The position numbers and the translations under genes are program-made. Of a stretch of 8,811 bases of DNA, positions 1-5,993 are shown one piece after another; positions within the stretch are counted from its first letter, which is position 1; each line of letters begins with the position of its first letter. A model generated the notes under the pieces. The model did not search any database and was not told where the DNA came from. It worked only from the letters and a program-made list of their open reading frames with translations. Source of the DNA: Heteroscillospira sp050252415 (GTDB taxonomy: Bacteria; Bacillota; Clostridia; Oscillospirales; Oscillospiraceae); contig JBFWKZ010000103.1 in assembly GCA_050252415.1 (NCBI GenBank), forward strand, positions 1-8,811, given 5' to 3'.

Positions 1-14
1 CGGGACGATTCCGG

Positions 15-1841
15 CTATTCGACGGTGACGGATTTGGCGAGGTTTCTCGGCTTGTCGATATCGCAGCCGCGGTACAGCGCCATATAATAGGAAAAAAGCT
101 GCAGCGGCAGGACGGCAAGCGACGGCAAAAGTACCTCGTTTGTTCCGGCAAAGGCGATAATATTGTCCGCCGAGTCGGCGACTTTATCGACGAGCGCATC
201 GGTTGTGACGACGAGCACCTTGGCACCGCGCGCCTTGGTCTCCTGGGCGTTGCTGATGGTCTTTTCCACCAGGGCGCTATGGGTCGCAACAGCAATGACC
301 AGTGTGCCGTCCACCACAAGAGAGATCGTGCCGTGCTTCAGCTCCCCGGCGGCATAGGCCTCCGAGTGGATATATGAGATTTCCTTGAGCTTTAAAGACC
401 CCTCTAGCGACAGCGCATAATCGATATTCCGTCCAATAAAGAAAATATCCTCATTATTGAAATATTGATACGCAAGCTTCTGAATCTGCGCCTTGTTATT
501 GAGGATCGCCTGCATATTTTCCGGCAGGGAGACAAGCCCCTGCAGAATCTCGCCATAGGTATCCTCCGCAATGGTTCCCCTCAGGCGAGCGAAATACATG
601 GCCATCATCACCGTTATGGCGAGTTGGGTACTGTACGCCTTGGTGGTGGCGACCGCAATCTCCGGCCCCGCCTTGGTGTAGATCACGCCGTCGGCCGCCT
701 GGGCAATCGAGCTGCCCTCGACGTTCACAATGGCGAGCGTACGTCCGCCGCGGCGGCGCGCCTCATACAGTGCCTCCAGCGTGTCCGCCGTCTCGCCGGA
801 CTGGCTGATAAGGATCACAAGATCATCTTTGTCCACGATCGGGTCACAGTAGCGGAACTCCGACGCCAGTACCACCTCGACAGGTATCCGCGCCAGCTTT
901 TCGATATTGTATTTTGCGATCACGCCCACATGGTAGGACGAGCCGCAGGCGACGATGAAGATGCGCTTCAGCTTTTTGACCAATTCCGGTGCGATGATGT
1001 TTTCCATGGAAATCACGCCGCCCTTTATAAACGGCGCGCAGGTGCGCCTGACCGCCTCGGGCTGCTCCATGATCTCCTTGAACATATAATGTTCATACCC
1101 GCCCTTATCGGCGCTGGAGATATCCCAGTCGATGGTCTTTATCTCCTTTTCAACGCGGTCGAGGAAGGGCGTATAGAACGTGATGGAATCCGGGCGCACG
1201 ACGGCGATGTCGCCGTCGTCGAGATAGGTGACCTTTTTGGTCTCGGAGACCACGGCCATGACGTCGGAGGCAAACATGTTGCCGTCCTTTCCATAGGCGA
1301 CGATAAGCGGCGCATGGCATTTGACGCCGATGATCGTGTCGGGGTCGTCAGCGCAGACGATGCCAAGGGCATAACTGCCCTCCAGCTCCCGGACGGCGCG
1401 CGCCACCGCCTCGAGTAAATTGCCCTCATAGTAATAGTCGATGAGCTGGGCGGCGACCTCCGTATCGGTCTCGGAGACAAATACGCGGCCGCGGTTTATC
1501 AGCATCCCCTTGAGCGGCTTATAATTTTCAATAATGCCGTTATGGACGATGGCGATCCTGCCGTTGTCGCTGAGATGCGGATGTGAGTTCTCATCCGAGG
1601 GCTTGCCGTGAGTGGCCCACCGCGTGTGTCCGATTCCGGTGGTGCCGCTGATGTTTTTCCCATCATTGGTGAGCGCCTTGAGGGCTGTAAGCCTGCCCAT
1701 CGCCTTGGCGACTTTAATTCCGCCGTCACCTTTGACGGCAATCCCCGCGGAATCATATCCGCGGTATTCGAGCTTTTCAAGCCCTGACAGCAGAAGTGGT
1801 GCGGCCTGCTTTGCGCCTGTGTATCCAACTATTCCGCACAT
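15..1841 (-). CDS. glmS: Glutamine--fructose-6-phosphate aminotransferase (isomerizing)
   Basis: Makes glucosamine-6-phosphate from fructose-6-phosphate and glutamine in the cytoplasm, the first committed step to UDP-GlcNAc and peptidoglycan. The 608-residue length is normal for the family. The N-terminal class II glutaminase domain starts MCGIVGYTG, with Cys2 as the nucleophile once Met is removed, followed by HTRWATHG (72-79) and VHNGIIENY (about 99-107). The C-terminal isomerase half has two SIS domains with CGSSYHVG, ISQSGETADT and ATTKAYSTQ, then KEISYIHSEAYAAGELKHG and the usual tail NLAKSVTVE. AGGAGG (1849-1854 on the minus strand) lies 7 bases before ATG, so the start is secure. It is the third gene after dapF and dapL, 19 bases from the dapL stop, which leaves no room for a glmS ribozyme directly upstream. 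The stop is 14 bases from the window edge, so what follows is not visible. Confidence 0.98.
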   Translation of the reverse strand: MCGIVGYTGAKQAAPLLLSGLEKLEYRGYDSAGIAVKGDGGIKVAKAMGRLTALKALTNDGKNISGTTGIGHTRWATHGKPSDENSHPHLSDNGRIAIVHNGIIENYKPLKGMLINRGRVFVSETDTEVAAQLIDYYYEGNLLEAVARAVRELEGSYALGIVCADDPDTIIGVKCHAPLIVAYGKDGNMFASDVMAVVSETKKVTYLDDGDIAVVRPDSITFYTPFLDRVEKEIKTIDWDISSADKGGYEHYMFKEIMEQPEAVRRTCAPFIKGGVISMENIIAPELVKKLKRIFIVACGSSYHVGVIAKYNIEKLARIPVEVVLASEFRYCDPIVDKDDLVILISQSGETADTLEALYEARRRGGRTLAIVNVEGSSIAQAADGVIYTKAGPEIAVATTKAYSTQLAITVMMAMYFARLRGTIAEDTYGEILQGLVSLPENMQAILNNKAQIQKLAYQYFNNEDIFFIGRNIDYALSLEGSLKLKEISYIHSEAYAAGELKHGTISLVVDGTLVIAVATHSALVEKTISNAQETKARGAKVLVVTTDALVDKVADSADNIIAFAGTNEVLLPSLAVLPLQLFSYYMALYRGCDIDKPRNLAKSVTVE

Positions 1842-1860
1842 GGGAAATCCTCCTGATTAT

Positions 1861-3072
1861 TTACAGAACTGCTTTAATGCGTGCAATCGCCTCGGCAGTT
1901 TCATCGGCGTCACCAAATCCGGTCAGGCGAATATAGCCCTCGCCTGCGGGACCAAAGCCCGCGCCGGGCGTGGTGACGACCTGTGCCTCATTGAGCAGCT
2001 TGTCGAAAAATTCCCAGGAACCCATGCCCTCGGGGCACTTGGCCCAGACATAGGGGGAATTGACACCGCCGTAGACTGCAATGCCGCACTTTTCCAAACC
2101 TTCACGGATGATACGGGTATTGTTGAGGTAATAATTGATCGTCTCCCGGACCTGCTTTTTGCCCTCCGGGCTGTAAACCGCCTCAGCGCCGCGCTGAGTG
2201 ACATAGGGTACGCCGTTGAACTTGGTGCACTGGCGGCGGTTCCACATCGCGTTGAGGGACGCGCCGTTTACAACAAGGTCCTTGGGTACAACAGTATATG
2301 CGCACCGGGTACCGGTAAATCCCGCCGTCTTCGAAAAAGAGCGGAATTCTATGGCGCACTTTTTTGCGCCCTCGATCTCAAAAATGCTGTGGGGAATGCC
2401 CTCCTCCGTGATGAACGCCTCATAAGCCGAGTCGTAGAGAATGATGGAGCCGTTTGCCAGGGCATAACCCACCCAGGTCTTCAGATCTTCGGCCGTCGCA
2501 ATACCGCCGGTGGGGTTATAAGGGAAGCAGAGATAGATCATATCGGGTACGGTATCGGGCAGAGCGGGCCTGAAATTATTCTCTGCCGTGCACGGCAGAT
2601 AGACGATCTTACTCCAGCGGTCCCCGACATAGTCGCCGGCTCTGCCGCTCATGGCGTTGGAGTCGACATACACGGGATAGACCGGGTCACAGACGGCGAC
2701 GACATTGTCCAAATCAAAAATATCGCCGATATTGCCGCAGTCGCTCTTCGCGCCGTCGCTGATAAAAATCTCATCCGGCTCTATCGCCATGCCTCTGTCG
2801 GTATAGTCGTTTTTGCAGATCGCCTCTCTGAGAAAAGCGTAGCCCTGCTCGGGACCGTAGCCCCTGAAGGTCTCAAGACAGCCCATCTCCTCAACCGCCT
2901 TCTGCATGGCCTCGATGACGGCGGGCGCGAGCGGACGCGTCACGTCGCCGATTCCCATGCGGATGAGTTTTTTCTCGGGATGCGCGGATGAAAATTCCTC
3001 AATTCTTTTGGCAATATCCGAAAACAGATAGCTGCCGGGCAGTTTTTGAAAATTGCTGTTGATTTTTACCAT
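1861..3072 (-). CDS. dapL: LL-diaminopimelate aminotransferase
   Basis: PLP-dependent class I/II aminotransferase that converts tetrahydrodipicolinate directly to LL-diaminopimelate using glutamate, bypassing the acylated DapD/E intermediates. The start MVKINSNFQKLPGSYLF is the characteristic DapL opening. Other marks are ISDGAKSDCGNI (104-115), DPVYPVYVDSN (129-139), FPYNPTGGIAT (183-193), YDSAYEAF (213-220) and the PLP lysine in SFSKTAGFTGTR (Lys248). At 403 residues the length is typical. I place the start at the ATG at 3072, with GGAGAG 8 bases upstream. An in-frame GTG at 3081 would add three residues but lies directly against the Shine-Dalgarno sequence. It sits 20 bases after dapF, whose product acts on the LL-DAP made here, so the two enzymes are consecutive in pathway and operon. 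Confidence 0.96.
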   Translation of the reverse strand: MVKINSNFQKLPGSYLFSDIAKRIEEFSSAHPEKKLIRMGIGDVTRPLAPAVIEAMQKAVEEMGCLETFRGYGPEQGYAFLREAICKNDYTDRGMAIEPDEIFISDGAKSDCGNIGDIFDLDNVVAVCDPVYPVYVDSNAMSGRAGDYVGDRWSKIVYLPCTAENNFRPALPDTVPDMIYLCFPYNPTGGIATAEDLKTWVGYALANGSIILYDSAYEAFITEEGIPHSIFEIEGAKKCAIEFRSFSKTAGFTGTRCAYTVVPKDLVVNGASLNAMWNRRQCTKFNGVPYVTQRGAEAVYSPEGKKQVRETINYYLNNTRIIREGLEKCGIAVYGGVNSPYVWAKCPEGMGSWEFFDKLLNEAQVVTTPGAGFGPAGEGYIRLTGFGDADETAEAIARIKAVL

Positions 3073-3092
3073 TCGTTTCACTCTCCAAGATT

Positions 3093-3926
3093 TTAAATGT
3101 AAAGCTCACCGTCAAATACGAGCTCGGCGGGACCGGTGAGGTAGACATTGTTCTTATTCCTGTCCCACTCGACGAAAAGCTGGCCTCCGCGCAGAAGGAG
3201 CGTCGCCTTATCCTGCGCCTTTCCGGCAAGGACGGCCGCAACCAAACTCGCACTGGCGCCGGTACCGCAGGCGAGCGTCTCTCCGGTGCCGCGCTCCCAC
3301 ACCCGCATTTTCAGAGTGTGGCTGTCGACGACTTGGACAAACTCGGTATTGATACGCTGAGGAAACAGCGGGTGATTCTCAAATTTGGGGCCGATCTTTT
3401 CAAGATCGATACTGTCGACATCCTCGACAAACAGCACCGCATGGGGATTGCCCATGGATACGCAGGATATGATGTAAACGACATTGTCCACATCCACGGG
3501 CATCTGCAAAAAGGTCTCGCCGTCGAAGTCCACCGGAATATCGCCGGGGCTCAGCTTCGGCGAGCCCATATTGACTCTTGCGCTCCTGACGACGCCGTCT
3601 TCAATATTGAGCCAGAGCGTCTTGATTTCGCCGCCGGACTCGATGGTAATGACCGGCTTAACGGTCATCCCCTTCTCATAGACATATTTCCCGACGCAGC
3701 GGATGCCGTTTCCGCACATGGCGCTGTGCGACCCGTCGGCATTGTACATATCCATTTTAAAATCCGCCGTCTCGGACGGGCAGATGCAGATCAGTCCGTC
3801 GGCGCCGATGCCGAAATGCCGGTCGGACACGCGGCGGGCCAAAGCGGGCCTGTCATCGATCCGCTCTTCAAAGCAGTTGACGTAGACATAGTCGTTTCCC
3901 GCCCCCTGCATCTTTGAAAATTTCAT
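3093..3926 (-). CDS. dapF: Diaminopimelate epimerase
   Basis: Cofactor-independent racemase that interconverts LL- and meso-diaminopimelate, giving the cross-linking residue of peptidoglycan and the precursor of lysine. The 277-residue product starts MKFSKMQGAGNDYVYVN, the family N-terminus. The two catalytic cysteines are present in MCGNGIRC (Cys71) and ACGTGAS (Cys220); ERGTGET precedes the second. The frame stays open to 4070, but ATG 3926 has GGAGG (3934-3938) 7 bases upstream and matches the family start, and the extension would run into the divergent DUF421 gene. First gene of the dapF-dapL-glmS operon. A promoter must lie in or beyond the 66-base divergent gap, possibly inside the start of the neighbouring gene. 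Confidence 0.97.
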   Translation of the reverse strand: MKFSKMQGAGNDYVYVNCFEERIDDRPALARRVSDRHFGIGADGLICICPSETADFKMDMYNADGSHSAMCGNGIRCVGKYVYEKGMTVKPVITIESGGEIKTLWLNIEDGVVRSARVNMGSPKLSPGDIPVDFDGETFLQMPVDVDNVVYIISCVSMGNPHAVLFVEDVDSIDLEKIGPKFENHPLFPQRINTEFVQVVDSHTLKMRVWERGTGETLACGTGASASLVAAVLAGKAQDKATLLLRGGQLFVEWDRNKNNVYLTGPAELVFDGELYI

Positions 3927-3992
3927 CACGTTACCTCCGAATTTAACCTGAAATACGGGGAAAACTAAGCCAAAACCACGAGGTGAAAAAAA
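3927..3992. promoter_or_regulatory. Short divergent intergenic region, dapF operon / DUF421 pair
   Basis: These 66 bases are all that separate the dapF start from the TTG start of the DUF421 gene. They contain the two ribosome binding sites (GGAGG for dapF, GAGGTG for DUF421). I see no convincing -35/-10 pair in either direction: TTAACC-17-TAAGCC on the plus strand is a weak match. At least one of the two promoters probably lies inside the opposite gene. Confidence 0.3.
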
Positions 3993-4673
3993 TTGGCCAT
4001 TATTCTTATACGAACCATAATCGTATTTGTTTCCATAACCGTTTCGCTCAGGCTGATGGGCAAGCGTCAAATCGGTGAGCTTGAGCTGTCCGAGCTCGTC
4101 GTTGCCATACTCATATCCGACCTCGCCTCAAATCCGCTCCAGGACATCGGCATCCCGCTCCTGAACGGGCTGATTCCCATTGTCGTCCTGCTCTGCTGCG
4201 AGCTGATCATCTCCGGACTCATCATGAAGAGCGTCCGGTTTCGCGGCCTCATCTGCGGCAGGCCCAGCATATTGGTCGAAAACGGCGTTATAAACCAAAA
4301 GGAGATGCGGAAAAACCGCTTTACCATCGATGAACTGTCCGAGGAGCTGCGCAACCAGGGCATCATCGACATCAGCAAAATAAAGTACGCAATCCTTGAG
4401 ACCGACGGCGTTTTAAACACCGTACTGTTTCCGGAGGAGCAGCCTCTGACGCCTGCGCAGATGGGCATAAGCGTACCGGACACGGGCTACACCATGATCA
4501 TCATCAACGATGGGGTCGTCATCGAAAGCAATTTGGAAAAGTCCGGGCATAACCGCAAATGGCTTTACTATGAGCTGAAAAAGCGGGGTGTCACCAAACC
4601 CGAGCGTGTTTTTATCATGACGGTCAACAATGCCGGCCAGATCTATTTTCTGCCGATGGAGGGGAAAAAATGA
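3993..4673 (+). CDS. DUF421 (YetF-like) membrane protein
   Basis: Conserved membrane protein of the DUF421/YetF family; biochemical function is not established. Hydrophobic segments lie at about residues 2-20, 33-47 and 54-76, with the family motif LMGKRQIGELELSELVVAILISDLASNPLQD at 21-51. A soluble, probably cytoplasmic domain follows (about 80-226) with GRPSILVENGVI and the FTIDELSEELRNQGI segment typical of the family. Length is 226 residues. The start is TTG at 3993, supported by GAGGTG (3980-3985) 7 bases upstream; TTG was chosen because the first membrane segment would be truncated by any later start. It overlaps the next gene by ATGA, so the two products are probably made together. Homologs of this family have been linked to spore membranes in Bacillus, but nothing here shows that role. 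Confidence 0.88.
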   Translation: MAIILIRTIIVFVSITVSLRLMGKRQIGELELSELVVAILISDLASNPLQDIGIPLLNGLIPIVVLLCCELIISGLIMKSVRFRGLICGRPSILVENGVINQKEMRKNRFTIDELSEELRNQGIIDISKIKYAILETDGVLNTVLFPEEQPLTPAQMGISVPDTGYTMIIINDGVVIESNLEKSGHNRKWLYYELKKRGVTKPERVFIMTVNNAGQIYFLPMEGKK

Positions 4674-5047
4674 AGAGAGAAACCGTCGCCGTTATCATTC
4701 TCCTGCTGCTGTGCGCCGCCGTCACCTGGAACGTCTTCTATGTAAACGACGTGACGGAAGAGCTCTGCCAATATGTTGAGACCTCGCGCGACGCCTATGC
4801 GCGCGGTGATTATGCGACCGCAGAATCGGAGGTACACCGCGCCATTGACACCTGGGGCGACTCCGGCGGCTATACGTATGTCTCGCTGCGGCACACGGAG
4901 ATCGACACCATCACCGACGCCTTTTACGATCTCCTGAGTGAAATCTATGACAGATCTGATGAAAGCACCGGCGGGTACGAGCATGTCATCGCAAGCCTTA
5001 AGCGCATGGCAGACATGGAAAATCCCTCGATAGGCAGTATTTTTTAA
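4670..5047 (+). CDS. DUF4363 family membrane-anchored protein
   Basis: Small 125-residue protein with one N-terminal hydrophobic segment (about residues 5-23, flanked by MKRE) that could be a membrane anchor or uncleaved signal. The remainder is soluble and mostly helical, predicted outside the membrane (residues 26-125). It resembles the DUF4363 family, which recurs downstream of DUF421 genes in Clostridia; I give this from recall of the family, with no visible catalytic motif. The ATG overlaps the DUF421 stop as ATGA. GGAGGGG (4658-4664) lies 5 bases before the start. The pairing suggests a two-subunit membrane complex or a shared pathway. The stop codon overlaps the convergent nrdR stop, so no dedicated terminator fits between them. 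Confidence 0.8.
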   Translation: MKRETVAVIILLLLCAAVTWNVFYVNDVTEELCQYVETSRDAYARGDYATAESEVHRAIDTWGDSGGYTYVSLRHTEIDTITDAFYDLLSEIYDRSDESTGGYEHVIASLKRMADMENPSIGSIF

Positions 5048-5514
5048 TCCTTCTTATCGCCCTTGTCGCCCAGCAGCTTTGCCAGCTCATCCATAAAGGT
5101 GTTGATATCTTTGAACTGGCGGTAGACCGAGGCAAAGCGGACATAGGCCACTTCGTCGACGTTTTTGAGCCGCTCCATAACCAGTTCTCCGATCTCGGAG
5201 GTGCTTATCTCGCGCTCAAAGGAGTTCTGCAGTTCCTGCTCGATCTCATCGGCTATGGCCTCGAGGGACGCCAGTGGAACGGGGCGTTTCTCGCAGGAGC
5301 GGAGCATGCCGTTTAATACCTTGTTGCGGTCAAAGCTCTGCCGGCTGCCGTCGCGCTTCACAACAACAAGAGGCAGATGCTCCATCACCTCATAGGTGGT
5401 AAACCGCTTCTGGCAGGCAAGACATTCTCTTCTGCGGCGGATCGTGGTGCCCTCCTCCGCGGGCCGGGAGTCGATGACCTTGCTCTCACTATAATTGCAG
5501 TAGGGACATTTCAT
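5044..5514 (-). CDS. nrdR: Transcriptional repressor NrdR
   Basis: Zinc-ribbon, ATP-cone regulator that binds NrdR boxes and represses ribonucleotide reductase genes according to the ATP/dATP balance. The N-terminal zinc ribbon has CPYC (Cys3, Cys6) and CLAC (Cys31, Cys34), with the RRRREC basic stretch used in DNA contact. The ATP-cone starts at about residue 49 with VVKRDGSRQSFDRNKV and runs to about 137. VAYVRFASVYRQFKD is the usual family ending, followed by a lysine- and aspartate-rich tail. At 156 residues the length is standard. AGGAGGT lies 6 bases before ATG. It stands alone on its strand with its own promoter. No ribonucleotide reductase gene is in the window, so targets are elsewhere. 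Confidence 0.98.
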   Translation of the reverse strand: MKCPYCNYSESKVIDSRPAEEGTTIRRRRECLACQKRFTTYEVMEHLPLVVVKRDGSRQSFDRNKVLNGMLRSCEKRPVPLASLEAIADEIEQELQNSFEREISTSEIGELVMERLKNVDEVAYVRFASVYRQFKDINTFMDELAKLLGDKGDKKD

Positions 5515-5563
5515 AGTATTACCTCCTAGATATACGCTTTTGCCTTGTTGTTATACGGAGCAT

Positions 5564-5572
5564 ATTATAGCA
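5564..5572 (-). promoter_or_regulatory. nrdR promoter, extended -10
   Basis: Read on the minus strand this is TGC-TATAAT, a perfect -10 box with a TGn extension. The expected transcription start is near 5557, giving a leader of about 43 bases that ends in AGGAGGT. The hexamer 17 bases upstream (TAGTAA) is a poor -35, which extended -10 promoters tolerate. A perfect TTGACA lies at 5601-5606 on the minus strand but is 31 bases from the -10, too far to act with it. Confidence 0.6.
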
Positions 5573-5614
5573 CATGGCACAAAATATTACTACATTTTTT
5601 TGTCAACAAAGGCC

Positions 5615-5634
5615 GCCGGACAAAAGTGTCCGGC
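5615..5634. repeat. Perfect 8-bp inverted repeat upstream of nrdR promoter
   Basis: GCCGGACA (5615-5622) and TGTCCGGC (5627-5634) form a perfect stem with a 4-base AAAG loop. Neither strand has a good run of T after it (minus strand GGCCTTTGTTG, plus strand TCCATAAAAAG), so it is not a standard intrinsic terminator. It lies about 45 bases upstream of the nrdR -10 box and could be an operator, a weak terminator, or part of the structured region next to it. Confidence 0.5.
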
Positions 5635-5644
5635 TCCATAAAAA

Positions 5645-5757
5645 GTAGACAAGAGACAAAAGCCCCCTGACAGAACCATGTCAGGGGGTATCGTTATGTC
5701 AGGAAAGGACGGCAGCTTCATATTTTCCTGCCCAGGTGCTTTTTCTATGCTGTCTAC
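5645..5757. other. 113-base structured element closed by GTAGACA/TGTCTAC
   Basis: GTAGACA (5645-5651) pairs perfectly with TGTCTAC (5751-5757). The stem continues after an internal loop: AGA (5654-5656) with TCT (5744-5746), then, past a bulged C, AAAAGC (5658-5663) with GCTTTT (5738-5743). Inside are a perfect 10-bp hairpin (5663-5672 with 5679-5688, loop GAACCA) and a second one, either CAGGAAA (5700-5706) with TTTCCTG (5724-5730) or GGCAG (5711-5715) with CTGCC (5728-5732). As RNA this would fold as a three-way junction. It matches no riboswitch or RNA family I can recall. It may be a small RNA, a leader element, or a miniature element with terminal inverted repeats; I see no target duplication at its ends. 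Strand is undecided. Confidence 0.4.
5651..5688 (-). terminator. Possible intrinsic terminator, minus strand
   Basis: On the minus strand the perfect 10-bp stem CCCCCTGACA/TGTCAGGGGG with a 6-base loop is followed by CTTTTGTCTCTT, a short interrupted T-run. The plus-strand 3' side (TATCGTT) has none. It would end minus-strand transcripts before the nrdR promoter, and could be the distant end of the comEC-holA-Toprim operon, about 520 bases past its last stop. The weak T-run and its place inside a larger structure keep this tentative. Confidence 0.4.
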
Positions 5758-5766
5758 ACAATCTGG

Positions 5767-5796
5767 AGCTGTTAAAAGTCCGGCGACCTTTCAGCT
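5767..5796. repeat. Imperfect inverted repeat
   Basis: AGCTG (5767-5771) pairs with CAGCT (5792-5796). After a 2-base bulge AAA pairs with TTT, then one mismatch, then GTC pairs with GAC around a CGGC loop. This gives about 11 paired positions. An A-rich stretch follows on the plus strand, so it is not a plus-strand terminator. It begins 10 bases after the 5645-5757 element and may belong with it. Confidence 0.35.
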
Positions 5797-5875
5797 TATA
5801 AAAAATGATTCGGCTATCACTTGACTATAAAAAGCCTCGCAGAGTTTTGCCGCGACCGCGGCGAAATAAAGTTAA

Positions 5876-5914
5876 AGCATTTTCGGGTGCGGCGTGTACG
5901 TGCTCGAAAACGCT
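5876..5914 (+). repeat. Long hairpin with plus-strand G-U wobbles
   Basis: A 12-position arm (5880-5891) pairs with 5899-5910 around the 7-base loop GCGTGTA. Beyond one A-C mismatch it extends by AGC (5876-5878) with GCT (5912-5914), giving 15 pairs. Three pairs are G-U if transcribed from the plus strand (5886/5904, 5888/5902, 5889/5901) but become A-C mismatches on the minus strand, which favours a plus-strand RNA. It ends 79 bases before the small membrane protein start and could sit in its leader. No T-run follows. Confidence 0.45.
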
Positions 5915-5935
5915 GCTCTGACAAAGGGGGTTGCC

Positions 5936-5989
5936 ATGATTTACAGCTTGAGTCTGCGCCGCAGATATTATAAAATAGTGCCGAGGTGA
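5936..5989 (+). CDS. Possible 17-codon leader peptide
   Basis: A short open frame MIYSLSLRRRYYKIVPR starts at an ATG preceded by AAAGGGGG 5 bases upstream, a fair ribosome binding site. Its TGA stop lies within the GAGGTGAT ribosome binding site of the next gene, 4 bases before that gene's ATG, an arrangement suited to translational coupling. The sequence is basic with three consecutive arginines. Against it: a frame this short arises easily by chance, and a promoter-like sequence falls inside it. Confidence 0.22.
   Translation: MIYSLSLRRRYYKIVPR
5948..5976 (+). promoter_or_regulatory. Weak promoter candidate for the small membrane protein gene
   Basis: TTGAGT (5948-5953) is separated by 17 bases from TAAAAT (5971-5976), a reasonable sigma-A-like pair. 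Transcription would start near 5983, right at the GAGGTGAT ribosome binding site, leaving almost no leader. It is incompatible with the leader peptide at 5936-5989 being translated from the same RNA. Confidence 0.25.
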
Positions 5990-5993
5990 TGTC

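Larger units (their letters stand above)
5515..5993. other. 479-base non-coding region rich in inverted repeats
   Basis: No sizeable gene is convincing on either strand here. Short minus-strand frames between 5817 and 6128 have no family likeness or ribosome binding site and read as out-of-frame noise. The region instead holds the nrdR leader and promoter, hairpins at 5615-5634, 5767-5796 and 5876-5914, a 113-base element closed by a 7-bp inverted repeat at 5645-5757, and a possible 17-codon leader just before the small membrane protein gene. Such a density of stems is unusual for spacers in an otherwise tightly packed segment. Confidence 0.7.

Noticed and set aside
465..1418. 317-codon plus-strand open frame opposite glmS
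   Set aside because: glmS is unmistakable on the other strand. The antisense frame has no family likeness and is a by-product of GC-rich codon use.
1612..2991. 459-codon plus-strand open frame opposite glmS and dapL
   Set aside because: It spans two well-recognised genes and their gap, has no ribosome binding site and resembles nothing; it is an antisense shadow.
3927..4070. N-terminal extension of the dapF frame
   Set aside because: The frame is open, but ATG 3926 has the ribosome binding site and the family N-terminus, and the extension runs antisense into the DUF421 gene.
5577..5592. NrdR box overlapping the nrdR promoter
   Set aside because: Read on the minus strand, about 10 of 16 positions fit the NrdR box, but one half-site is missing and there is no properly spaced second box. 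A-T-rich promoter sequence gives this easily.
5601..5606. Perfect minus-strand TTGACA as the nrdR -35 box
   Set aside because: It is 31 bases from the TATAAT, well outside the usual 16-18; no -10 box lies at the right distance after it.
5697..5715. Resemblance to the SRP RNA core (GTCAGG ... AAGGACGGCAGC)
   Set aside because: The symmetric loop and GGAA tetraloop context of domain IV are not reproduced, so this is a chance partial match.
5836..5865. GCCGC/GCGGC palindrome as a terminator
   Set aside because: The stem is only about 5 bp and neither strand has a T-run directly after it.
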